Positions 36,943-44,898 of a stretch of DNA of 64,000 nucleotides are shown piece by piece. The notes beneath the pieces were generated by a model. It was not told the DNA's origin and did not search any database. It saw nothing but the letters and a program-made list of their open reading frames with translations. The first letter of the stretch is position 1; each line of letters starts with the position of its first letter. A program made the translations under genes and the position numbers. Source of the stretch: Actinopolyspora biskrensis (GTDB taxonomy: Bacteria; Actinomycetota; Actinomycetes; Mycobacteriales; Pseudonocardiaceae); assembly GCF_013408175.1 (NCBI RefSeq), contig NZ_JACBYW010000001.1, forward strand, positions 930,001 through 994,000. Reading direction: 5' to 3'.

Positions 36943-37514
36943 GCAGTACACCGCTGGAACGCTTCGGCGAACTGCACGAGAGGTGGTTCGACCCGTGGGA
37001 CACCGCGAATTCCTGGTACGAGCGGCGGAAGCGAGCCGTCGCTCTCGCCTGCCTGCCGAGACCGGTTTACCCCGCGGTGGTCGAACCGGCCTGCGGTATC
37101 GGCGAGTTCACGGCCGAGCTGGCCCCGCGGTGTGCGCGGCTGGCGGCTTCCGACGGGCTGGAGGTGGCGGTGCGGCGGGCACGGCAGCGGTTGGTGGACC
37201 GACCTCACGTGAGCGTGTGCCGCCGTCGATTGCCCGACAGGTTCCCGCCCGAGTACGCGAGTGCCGATCTGGTCGTGCTCAGCGAGGTCCTGTACTACTT
37301 CGACACCGGTGACTTCGACGCCGTCGTGGACGCGGCGGTGCGTGCCCTGCGCAGCGGGGGAGAGCTGCTCGCCGTGCACTGGCGACCCCGTGCCGACGAC
37401 GCCGTCCGCGACGGGGACTCCGCGCACCGTCGGTTACGGGGGTGGTCCGAGTTGGAGGTTGTGGTCACTCACCGCGAGGCCGAGTTCCTCGCCGAAGTGC
37501 TGAGGTTGTGTTGA
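36939..37514 (+). CDS. Class I SAM-dependent methyltransferase (NodS-like)
   Basis: A 191-aa methyltransferase with SAM motif 'VVEPACGIGEFTAELAP', acidic motif II region 'LAASD', and 'SADLVVLSEVLYYF'. Text and size resemble NodS-type N-methyltransferases, which methylate a free amino group made by a deacetylase; the PIG-L gene immediately before it would supply such a substrate. ATG overlaps the PIG-L stop (ATGA-type overlap of 4 bases). Confidence 0.82.
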   Translation: MSSTPLERFGELHERWFDPWDTANSWYERRKRAVALACLPRPVYPAVVEPACGIGEFTAELAPRCARLAASDGLEVAVRRARQRLVDRPHVSVCRRRLPDRFPPEYASADLVVLSEVLYYFDTGDFDAVVDAAVRALRSGGELLAVHWRPRADDAVRDGDSAHRRLRGWSELEVVVTHREAEFLAEVLRLC

Positions 37515-38335
37515 GGTCGCGCGTCGGAGCGGTGGCCGTGGTGGTGCCGGCGCACGACGAGCAGGAGCTGCTCCCCGGTTGCCTGCACAGCGTGGCCAGG
37601 GCCCTGCGGCGTGTTCCGGCCGGTGTGCGCACGGGGGTGTTCATCGTGGCCGATCGATGCACCGATGTCACCGCAGCCCGCGCGCTGTCCTTCGCCGCGG
37701 AGTTCGACGAGTTCGCGCTGCTGGTCAACTCGGCCCCGCTGGAGCTGGGCGGAGTGCGCAATCTGGGGGCCTCCGGCGCTTTCCGCGCGCTGTCGGCCCA
37801 CGCGCCGGAGCGGACCTGGCTGCTGCACACCGACGCGGACACCACGGTCCCGCCGGACTGGGCGCTCGATCACCTGCGTTACGCCGAACGAGGGACGCAC
37901 GCCGTGGCGGGACGGGCGATGATCCGGCGTTGGTCGGGTCCGGCCGCGCCTGCGCGGTACCGCTACGAGGCCCTGGTCGCCGAGCACGTCCGTGCGAGCG
38001 GGCACCATCACGTCTATGGGGCCAATCTGGGGGTGCGCGCGGACGTGTTCGCCTCCTTCGGAGGGTTTCCGGCGGTGTCGACCGGGGAGGACCACGCGTT
38101 GTGGCGGCGTGTCGTCCGGGCGGGGTGGGTGACCGGGCAACCGAACGACCTGGTGGTGTTCACCAGCGATCGGACCCGGGGGCGCGCGCACGGTGGACTG
38201 GCCACGTTCCTGCACGAACTGTCCGTCCTGGACCGGTCCGCGGCGGTCGCCGGCCCGAGCACGGCGTTTGGGCCGCCCCGCGGCGGGCAACACTGGAGTC
38301 ATGCGCCCGTTTTCCGCACTGGACCGGATCGCTGA
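37508..38335 (+). CDS. GT2-family glycosyltransferase
   Basis: About 275 aa from GTG 37508 (TTG 37511 also possible), overlapping the methyltransferase stop. It has the GT-A fold features 'VVPAHDEQELLPGCL', the DxD motif in 'LLHTDADTTVPPDW', and 'GEDHALWRRVVRAG'. No transmembrane segment, so probably cytoplasmic. The last gene of the coupled ACAD/PIG-L/methyltransferase/GT2 set; its C-terminal 30 residues overlap the following gene. Confidence 0.85.
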   Translation: MLRSRVGAVAVVVPAHDEQELLPGCLHSVARALRRVPAGVRTGVFIVADRCTDVTAARALSFAAEFDEFALLVNSAPLELGGVRNLGASGAFRALSAHAPERTWLLHTDADTTVPPDWALDHLRYAERGTHAVAGRAMIRRWSGPAAPARYRYEALVAEHVRASGHHHVYGANLGVRADVFASFGGFPAVSTGEDHALWRRVVRAGWVTGQPNDLVVFTSDRTRGRAHGGLATFLHELSVLDRSAAVAGPSTAFGPPRGGQHWSHAPVFRTGPDR

Positions 38336-39209
38336 GTGGTCCTGGCTGGACAAGCCCGCCTCCGCACTGCGTGACACGGTGTTCGCCCTGCTCCGGAACC
38401 GGCGGTTCCGGGACGTGCTCCACGGTGTCTGGCTGGGCCACCCCCTGCATCCGATGATGGTGCAGACGCCCGTGGGAGCGTTCCTGTTCGCCGGGGTGAT
38501 CGACGCGTTCCCCGACCGGGGAGCAGGGGAGCGGCGAGCGGCCGAGTCGCTGATCGGGTTGGGCCTGCTGACCAGCATTCCGGCCACGTTGGCCGGGGCG
38601 GCCGATTTCGCGCAGGCCCACGAGGAGCAGCAGCGCACCGGGCTGGTTCACGCCGTGGCCAACGGCGCCGCGTTGACGAGTTACCTGCTGTCCCTGCGGT
38701 GGCGGTCCGGAGGAGCCGAGCGTGCCGGTGTACTCGCCGGGTGGACGGGGCTGGCGTTGACCGCGGCCGGTGGGTTGCTGGGCGGGCATCTGTCGTATCA
38801 CCAGTCCACCGGGGTCAACCACGCCGACGCGGTTCCGCACGTCGCCCCGGAGGAGTGGACCGATCTCGGTGCGCTGACCGAACTGCGGGACCGGGTTCCG
38901 AGCAGGCGGATGGTGGGCGAGGTGCCCGTGGTGGTGCTGCGGGACGGTGCGGAGCTCTACGTGCTGGCCGACCGGTGCAGCCACGCCTCGGGCCCGCTGT
39001 CCCGGGGGACGCTGTCCTGGCAGTCGGAGAGCTCGGGGAACTCGCCGTGCCTGCGGTGCCCGTGGCACGGGAGCGTGTTCCGGCTCTCCGACGGAGGTGT
39101 GGAACACGGCCCGGCGACAGCCCCCCAGCCGACGTTCCACACCCGGGTGGTGGACGGCCACGTGCAAGCCAGGGTGCGGCGCATCCCGGGGGTCCCCGCA
39201 GGAGGGTGA
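38301..39209 (+). CDS. DUF2231 membrane domain fused to a Rieske 2Fe-2S domain
   Basis: A 302-aa protein. Residues 1-175 form a DUF2231 domain with about four membrane segments ('LGHPLHPMMVQTPVGAFLFA' at its start). Residues about 190-302 form a Rieske ferredoxin domain with the cluster ligands C-x-H in 'DRCSHASGPLSRG' and C-x2-H in 'CLRCPWHGSVF'. Such fusions are probably membrane-anchored electron carriers. The ATG overlaps the end of the glycosyltransferase gene by 35 bases; whether it belongs to that pathway is unclear. Confidence 0.88.
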   Translation: MRPFSALDRIAEWSWLDKPASALRDTVFALLRNRRFRDVLHGVWLGHPLHPMMVQTPVGAFLFAGVIDAFPDRGAGERRAAESLIGLGLLTSIPATLAGAADFAQAHEEQQRTGLVHAVANGAALTSYLLSLRWRSGGAERAGVLAGWTGLALTAAGGLLGGHLSYHQSTGVNHADAVPHVAPEEWTDLGALTELRDRVPSRRMVGEVPVVVLRDGAELYVLADRCSHASGPLSRGTLSWQSESSGNSPCLRCPWHGSVFRLSDGGVEHGPATAPQPTFHTRVVDGHVQARVRRIPGVPAGG

Positions 39210-39350
39210 CCGTCGCGGGGCGAGCCGCTTCCTCCGGGCCCCCGGGTGAGCGGGTCGTTTTCAGGGCCGGGGACACCCGCTGCCCCTCCCGAACCGCCTG
39301 CCGCCAGGCTCGAGCCACGCGGGTGATCCGCGGTTCGACGGGGGACGGTT

Positions 39351-41195
39351 TCACGGGGAGGTTTCCACCGTCGGTTCCGTGCTCACCAAACGCGCGTAGC
39401 GCACTCCGGCGGCCAGCAGCACCAGTCCGGTGCACAGGAACGCCACCACCCGCGCGAATCCGTCCAGAGCGGCCAGATCGAACAGGAACAGTTTGGTCAG
39501 CGCCACCGGAAGCAGCACCATGCCCGCGATGCGAAGAGCAGCCAGCCTGATCCCGCGCAGCAGCAGCGTGATCGCCACGACCACCCAGCTCAGCGTGATC
39601 AGCACGTGTCCGGTGAGGAAGCCGGAACGGTCCTGCTGGAACAGCGCGACCAGCGCCATCGTCGTACTGGCCGTGCCGTACAGCACCAGGACCCCCGCCA
39701 GACTCCACAAAGTCTTCGCCGCAGGCGGACGGGACAGCACGCCGAGACGAACCGCCGCGATCGGAACCACCACCGCGACCAGCGCGGTCAGCACGCCCAC
39801 CAGGACCCCGGCGAGACCCGCGGAGTGCGGCACCAGCACCAGGTGCCACGGCGGGATGTCGTGCTGCAGCGCCAGCACCGTGCCGATCGTCGCGTAGCAC
39901 AGCGCCCCGAGCAGCACACCGGATCTGCGCAGCCACAGCGCCCCGAAAGTCAACAACAGTGCTTCGCACAGCAGCGCCGTGGGCCACACCGAGGCGTCGA
40001 GCGAGGTCATCGTGGACTGCATCGCGGCCACCGCCGCGAGTCCGCCGGCCGCGGTGGTGAACCCCTCCGGCAGCCGAGCACGCGGGCTCGGGACGAACCG
40101 CGAGCTCCACAGGGTCGCCAGCATCGCGGCCACCCCAGCAGCGAGCGCCGCCGCGATCGGACGTTGCACCAGTGGAGTGGCGAGCAGGGCCGGTACCGGT
40201 GCGGCCACCAGCGCCGCGATCGCGGTGTCGTCGTCCGGGCGGAGAGCGGCGGTGAGCGTGGCGACCACCATTCCCAGCAGCGAGGCGGCGCTCATCGCGA
40301 GTACCACGGCGAGGGGATCGACCGGGGCCAGCATCGCCCACGTGTCGGCGAGGACGGCGGCGAGCACCACGGGCAGCGCGGCTGACCGGGCCAGCTGCCT
40401 CCATCCGTGTCGGAGTTGCACCGGGGTGGCCACCAGGTGCAGCAGCATCAGGAAGCCGACCAGGGTCGCGTTCGGTTCCCCGGTGATCAACGGCGCGCAC
40501 ACCGCGCATCCCAGCACCACCCCCACGGCCAGCGGCTGGGCACTCCAGCGGTCGGAGAGCAGCAGTCCGCCGCCCGCGATGGCGAAACCCGCCGCGAGAC
40601 CGCCGAACACCGGCAGGTAGTCGTACAGGGTGGTGGCAGCGACCGTGTCCAGGTACAACGCGGCGAATCCCGTCGCGGCCAGCGCGTAACTGCCGGAGGT
40701 GCCGCCGGGTCTGCCGCGCACCCAAAAAGCGGCCGCGAGCAGTGCCGTTCCCAGACCGACGCCACCGAGTGCTCGGGTGGCGGGGCCGAGCCAGCCACGT
40801 TGGACCGCCAGCACCAGCAGGAAGACCACGCCGAGCAGCGTCACCACACCGCCGCCCCAGGCCAGCAGTCTGCTCGGAGTCCAACCCCGCCCCGGGGGAC
40901 GGGACTCCGGACTCCGTTGTTCCTCGTCCGGGGCGATGGTCCGGGGCGGTTCCGGTGCTGTGTACCAGGACGGCTCGGCCGGGACGGGATCGGGGATCGG
41001 TGCGGACGGTGGGGCCTGCGGCATCGAGGCGGGTGGTGCCGCGGTTGGTTCCGGGGGCTCCTGTGCCTCGCAGGTGTGTGATGGAGGACGGTCCGCCTGG
41101 AGGTACACCGCATCGGCGAGACGGTCCAACCGGCGCCCCATCTCGGCGAGTTCGTCGGCGACGGTCTCCAGCGCGTGCTGTTCCGGCTCGGACAT
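39351..41195 (-). CDS. DUF2339 polytopic membrane protein
   Basis: A 614-aa protein with an N-terminal coiled-coil-like segment ('ETVADELAEMGRRLDRLADA'), a Pro-rich linker of about 70 residues, then around 20 hydrophobic segments. This is the DUF2339 layout. Function unknown; predicted in the cytoplasmic membrane. It is followed on the same strand by nothing and preceded by a small cytoplasmic protein gene. Confidence 0.8.
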   Translation of the reverse strand: MSEPEQHALETVADELAEMGRRLDRLADAVYLQADRPPSHTCEAQEPPEPTAAPPASMPQAPPSAPIPDPVPAEPSWYTAPEPPRTIAPDEEQRSPESRPPGRGWTPSRLLAWGGGVVTLLGVVFLLVLAVQRGWLGPATRALGGVGLGTALLAAAFWVRGRPGGTSGSYALAATGFAALYLDTVAATTLYDYLPVFGGLAAGFAIAGGGLLLSDRWSAQPLAVGVVLGCAVCAPLITGEPNATLVGFLMLLHLVATPVQLRHGWRQLARSAALPVVLAAVLADTWAMLAPVDPLAVVLAMSAASLLGMVVATLTAALRPDDDTAIAALVAAPVPALLATPLVQRPIAAALAAGVAAMLATLWSSRFVPSPRARLPEGFTTAAGGLAAVAAMQSTMTSLDASVWPTALLCEALLLTFGALWLRRSGVLLGALCYATIGTVLALQHDIPPWHLVLVPHSAGLAGVLVGVLTALVAVVVPIAAVRLGVLSRPPAAKTLWSLAGVLVLYGTASTTMALVALFQQDRSGFLTGHVLITLSWVVVAITLLLRGIRLAALRIAGMVLLPVALTKLFLFDLAALDGFARVVAFLCTGLVLLAAGVRYARLVSTEPTVETSP

Positions 41196-41391
41196 GTCCC
41201 CAGGCTGGTGGGCATGATCCCGCCGCGGGAACAGTACGACTACTCAGATGCCGGCGCCGTGTTCGTAGGCACCCGGCCGTTTCGCCGGTGCTCTCCGGTC
41301 AGCCGTGATTCCGGGCGGGAACGGGTCGGCTCCGCAGGGCTTGCGCACCCGTGCGGGCCGAACCGTCCCCGCGGGGATCACCTCGGCCGGT

Positions 41392-41997
41392 TCAGGACTC
41401 GGAGCTCTCGGAGCCCGCACCCGAGCCGGAGCGGGCCTGCTCGGTCAGCGCGCGCAGCTGGTCGATGTTCTCGAGAGCGCTGCTCAGTGCCTGGTGTGCC
41501 GTGTCGAGCTGTTCGGCGACCGAGTCGATGTCGGCTTGATCTGCGAGGGTGTGGCCCGCCGCGCTCACGGTCAGCAGCCGGTCCAGCCCCTCGGCGGTCT
41601 GGGCCGCGGCCACCGGGACGGGGCCGGCCTGTTCGGTTCGGGCGTTCTCCCGCAGCGGGGCGGAGATCCGCAGCAACTGCCACCGCAGGAACTCGAGCAT
41701 GCCGCTCTGGTCGCCGGCGACCCCGACGGTTTGCTGCTGCTGGAGGTAGACGGCGGCGCGTTGCTCGTTGTCGAGTTCGACGGATTCGTTCAGGATCGCT
41801 TCGAACTGGGCCGCCCCGAGCAGCGCGTTGGCCAGGTACGCGCGGTAGACCGCTTCGCCGCCGAGTCGTTCGGCTGCGGCCGTGTGCTCGTCCGCGGTGT
41901 TCGTCCCGCGGTAGTGGCCCAGTGCTTGCAGTGCGGTCGCCAGTTGGTCGACCGCGGCAGGCTGATCGGTTTCCGGCGAAGAGGACGGGGTGGTCAT
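41392..41997 (-). CDS. Hypothetical cytoplasmic protein
   Basis: A 201-aa soluble, acidic, mostly helical protein with no signal peptide or membrane segment. Two long helix-like stretches ('LDTAHQALSSALENIDQLRA', 'AVYLQQQQTVGVAGDQSGML') and a Ser/Gly/Glu tail. It is not recognised. It lies 195 bases upstream of the DUF2339 gene on the same strand and might share its transcript. Confidence 0.6.
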   Translation of the reverse strand: MTTPSSSPETDQPAAVDQLATALQALGHYRGTNTADEHTAAAERLGGEAVYRAYLANALLGAAQFEAILNESVELDNEQRAAVYLQQQQTVGVAGDQSGMLEFLRWQLLRISAPLRENARTEQAGPVPVAAAQTAEGLDRLLTVSAAGHTLADQADIDSVAEQLDTAHQALSSALENIDQLRALTEQARSGSGAGSESSES

Positions 41998-42290
41998 CGC
42001 CGGGCAGCATAACGGTCTGCGTGGACGCGTCGCGGGGTGACGGTGGGTGGGACCACCGCGTCGCCACGTGTGAGGACCTTCCCCGGCCCCGTCGAACGAG
42101 TGCGCGAGGGGTGCGGCACCAGGTCCGTGATCCGCCGGTGATCCCGAGCCCCGTCCGAGCGGGTACGGGCTGGCCGGTACCGGGGAGGTCCCGGCGCGAA
42201 ACCACCCCGGAAACCGGAACGACCCGGAACGACGAGGTCGCCGTGCCGTGTTCGGCGGGCCTGCTCGCCACCGAGGGCTCCGGGGTTCCC

Positions 42291-43055
42291 TCAGGCCGGG
42301 TAGCCGAGTGAGCCGGAGACGATGGTGGCGGCACGGGTGACGGTGGGAGCGAGCAGGACGAGGTCCTGCATGCTGTGCTCCAGCGAGAGCGTGGAGATGC
42401 TGACCCCGCCCATGACCGTCGCGGTGTGGTCGCGGACCGCGGCCCCCACGCAGCGGATGCCGTCCTCGTTCTCACCGTCGTCGACGGCGTAGCCGGTGTG
42501 GCGCGCCTGCTCGAGTTGTGCCGTGAGCGCCTCGCGCGTGGTCAGCGTGTACGGTGTTCTCGCCTCCAGGTGCAGCGTGTCCAGCAGGGTTTCGAGTTCT
42601 TCGACGGGCATCGCGGCCATCACCGCCTTGCCGATGGAGCTGCTGTGCCACGGCAGGCTCATCCCCACCCGCGAACTCATCCGGTACGGTTTGTCCGGTT
42701 CCTTCTTGTGGGTGTAGAACAGTTCACCCCCGGTTCGCAGCGCGAAGTGCACGGTGCAGCCGGTCTCGTGCAGCAGTCTGGACAGCGCGGGCTCGGCCTG
42801 CGTGGTGAGGTCGAAACGGTCGATCACCCGGTTGGCCAGGCGGACCGCCCGGCTGCCGACCCGGTAGTTGCCCGCTCCGTCCGTGCCGACGAAGCCCATC
42901 TCGACGAGCACCTTCAGCAACCGGTGCACAGTGGATTTGGGAAGTCCTGTCGCCGTGGACAGATCGCTGACCCGACTGTGTTCGGTGAGGGATTCGAGGA
43001 CGCGCAGCGCCTTGGGCGTCGCTCCGGGCTCCTCGGAGGGGATGTCGTTGCTCAA
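42291..43055 (-). CDS. IclR-family regulator of the kdu genes (KdgR-like)
   Basis: A 254-aa IclR protein. N-terminal winged helix 'LTEHSRVSDLSTATGLPKST' continues into 'VHRLLKVLVEMGFV'; the C-terminal effector domain has 'RVGMSLPWHSSSIGKAVMAA' and 'GIRCVGAAVRD'. The start is inferred to be TTG at 43055, inside the stop of kduD (TTGA overlap), since no ATG lies before the helix-turn-helix. It probably binds the twin 17-bp sites upstream of kduI and the permease and responds to a hexuronate degradation product. Confidence 0.88.
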   Translation of the reverse strand: MSNDIPSEEPGATPKALRVLESLTEHSRVSDLSTATGLPKSTVHRLLKVLVEMGFVGTDGAGNYRVGSRAVRLANRVIDRFDLTTQAEPALSRLLHETGCTVHFALRTGGELFYTHKKEPDKPYRMSSRVGMSLPWHSSSIGKAVMAAMPVEELETLLDTLHLEARTPYTLTTREALTAQLEQARHTGYAVDDGENEDGIRCVGAAVRDHTATVMGGVSISTLSLEHSMQDLVLLAPTVTRAATIVSGSLGYPA

Positions 43056-43810
43056 CGGCTCATCCAGCCACCGTCGACCGCGAGAACGTGTCCGTTGACG
43101 TAGTTCGCCGCGTCCGAGGCGAGGAACACCGCCGCACCGGTGAGGTCGTCGGGGGTGCCCCAGCGCCCCGCGGGGATGCGCCCCCGGATCTCCGGCTCGC
43201 GGGCGGGGTCGGCGCGCAGGGCGGCGGTGTTGTTGGTGGCGATGTAGCCGGGAGCGATCGCGTTCACCCGAACCCCGTGCGGTCCCCACTCGTTGGCCAG
43301 GGCCTTGGTCAGTCCCGCGACGGCGTGCTTGGAGGCGGCGTAGGCGGGCACGCCCTTGCCGCCCTGGAACGACAGCAGGGAGGCTATGTTGATGACCCTG
43401 CCGTGTCCCCGTTCGACCATGCCGCGCCCCACGAGCTGGCTGAGCGCGAACACCGAGTCCGTGTTGATGTCGAGCACCCGGCGCCAGTCGGCCATGTCGA
43501 CCTCGGTGGCGGGTTCGCGGTGGATGGTTCCTGCGTTGTTGACCAGTACGTCGATCTCGTGCTCGGCGACGACGGGTTCCAGCAGCTCGCGTGCGTGCTG
43601 GGGGTCGGTGAGATCGGCGACGACCTGCCGCACCGCGCTGCCCCGGTCGCGGGCCTGGCCCGCGACCTCCTCGAGGTCGTCGTTGTGTCCGAGCAGGATC
43701 AGGTCGGCACCGGCCTCGGACAGGCCGAGAGCCACGGCCCGTCCGATGCCGGTGCGCGCTCCCGTCACCAGGGCGGTCCGCCCGCTCAGGGAGAACAGTT
43801 CGGTGCTCAT
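43052..43810 (-). CDS. kduD: 2-deoxy-D-gluconate 3-dehydrogenase / KduD
   Basis: A 252-aa SDR with 'VTGARTGIGRAVALGLSEAG', 'NNAGTIHREPA', 'INIASLLSFQGG' (catalytic Ser), Tyr/Lys in 'YAASKHAVAGL', and the KduD-type 'VDGGWMSR' C-terminus. It reduces 2,5-diketo-3-deoxygluconate to KDG in pectin/alginate-type uronate catabolism. It lies 14 bases downstream of kduI, and its stop overlaps the IclR start. The kdgK and kdgA genes needed next are not in the window. Confidence 0.9.
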   Translation of the reverse strand: MSTELFSLSGRTALVTGARTGIGRAVALGLSEAGADLILLGHNDDLEEVAGQARDRGSAVRQVVADLTDPQHARELLEPVVAEHEIDVLVNNAGTIHREPATEVDMADWRRVLDINTDSVFALSQLVGRGMVERGHGRVINIASLLSFQGGKGVPAYAASKHAVAGLTKALANEWGPHGVRVNAIAPGYIATNNTAALRADPAREPEIRGRIPAGRWGTPDDLTGAAVFLASDAANYVNGHVLAVDGGWMSR

Positions 43811-43824
43811 TGCGATGCCTCCGG

Positions 43825-44646
43825 TCAGCGCAGCTCGTCGATGGCGACGTGGTCCATGTCCGTGAACGCCTGGTTCTCCCCGGCCATCGCCCACACGAAG
43901 CCGTAGCGGTGGGTGCCGGCTCCGCTGTGGACCGACCAGCTCGGCGAGATCACGGCCTGCTCGTTGCGCACGATCATGTTGCGTGTTTCGTGGGGCTGGC
44001 CGAGCAGGTGGATCACCCGGTGCTCGGGGGGAAGGTCGAAGTAGAGGTAGCACTCGGTGCGCCGGTCGTGGGTGTGGCAGGGCATCGTGTTCCAGATGCT
44101 GCCCTCGGCGAGCTCGGTGACGCCCATGACGAGCTCGCAGGAGCGGATCCCGTCGGGGTGGACGTACTTGCGCAGCTCGCGCACGTTGGCGGTCGCCGGG
44201 TCGCCGAGCCTGGCCGGAACCGTGTCCGCGTGCCGGGCCACGCTGGTCGGGTAGGAGGTGTGCGCCGGGGTGGAGACCAGGTAGAAGCGGCCTCCCTCGG
44301 AGCTGTCGAACGACACGGACCTCGCGCCGCGGCCGACGTAGAGGCAGTCGCGGTGGGCGAGTTCGTAGGTGCTGCCGTCGACGGTCACCGCCCCCTGGCC
44401 CAGGGACAGGACTCCGAGTTCCCGGCGTTCGCAGAAGTACTCGCTGCGCAGCGGGGGTTCGGTTTCCAGCTCCAGCGGGGAGCCCGGTTGCGGCACCGCA
44501 CCGCCGAGGACGACGCGGTCCTGGTGGGAGTAGACCGTGTGGATCGCGCCCGGCTCGAAGAGCTCCTCGACGAGGTAGTGCCCGCGCAGCGCCGAGGTGT
44601 CGAAGGTCGGGATCTGATCGGGGTGCGTGGGGTGCCTGACGTCCAT
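43825..44646 (-). CDS. kduI: 5-keto-4-deoxyuronate isomerase
   Basis: A 273-aa KduI cupin. Zinc-site and family blocks include 'MDVRHPTHPDQIPTFDT', 'LGVLSLGQGAVTVDG', 'NTMPCHTHDRRTECYLYFDL' (His/Glu ligands) and 'SWSVHSGAGTHRYGFVWAM'. It converts 5-keto-4-deoxyuronate (from unsaturated galacturonate) to 2,5-diketo-3-deoxygluconate. ATG at 44646 has GGAGG 8 bases upstream. A long hairpin lies 25 bases before the start. Confidence 0.95.
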   Translation of the reverse strand: MDVRHPTHPDQIPTFDTSALRGHYLVEELFEPGAIHTVYSHQDRVVLGGAVPQPGSPLELETEPPLRSEYFCERRELGVLSLGQGAVTVDGSTYELAHRDCLYVGRGARSVSFDSSEGGRFYLVSTPAHTSYPTSVARHADTVPARLGDPATANVRELRKYVHPDGIRSCELVMGVTELAEGSIWNTMPCHTHDRRTECYLYFDLPPEHRVIHLLGQPHETRNMIVRNEQAVISPSWSVHSGAGTHRYGFVWAMAGENQAFTDMDHVAIDELR

Positions 44647-44670
44647 GTCGCTGTCCTCCGCGGAGAGCGG

Positions 44671-44711
44671 GATTCGTTCACGGACCGGTTTCGCCGGTTC
44701 GTGAACGAATC
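44671..44711 (-). promoter_or_regulatory. Long inverted repeat in the kduI leader
   Basis: GATTCGTTCACGGACCGG, five bases (TTTCG), then CCGGTTCGTGAACGAATC: 18 bp arms with a single mismatch. It lies 25-65 bases upstream of the kduI start, between the operator at 44741-44757 and the ribosome-binding site. In RNA it would form a stable stem-loop, either a leader attenuator or stabiliser; as DNA it could be a regulator binding site. Confidence 0.7.
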
Positions 44712-44740
44712 GCTGTGTCTGTCGCGGTATATGGAATAGC

Positions 44741-44757
44741 GTTCTGTTTTTCGGAAC
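44741..44757. promoter_or_regulatory. Candidate IclR operator 1
   Basis: GTTCTGTTTTTCGGAAC, an imperfect palindrome (GTTCyG-N5-CGGAAC), placed on the kduI side of the divergent intergenic region. Sixteen of 17 bases match operator 2. Confidence 0.65.
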
Positions 44758-44851
44758 AACCGCTTTTCGGATGATTCCGAATTCCGTCGAATGGTCGCTG
44801 TCGCCGTTTTGTGGTTCGAGCCACGATGTTCGTCACGACATGCAGAACATT

Positions 44852-44868
44852 GTTCTGTATTTCGGAAC
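44852..44868. promoter_or_regulatory. Candidate IclR operator 2
   Basis: GTTCTGTATTTCGGAAC, one base different from operator 1 and 111 bases away from it, 31 bases before the permease start. One copy beside each divergent gene suggests joint control by the IclR protein. Confidence 0.65.
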
Positions 44869-44898
44869 GACTGTCTTTTTCGCAGGTCGGAGGTCGTC

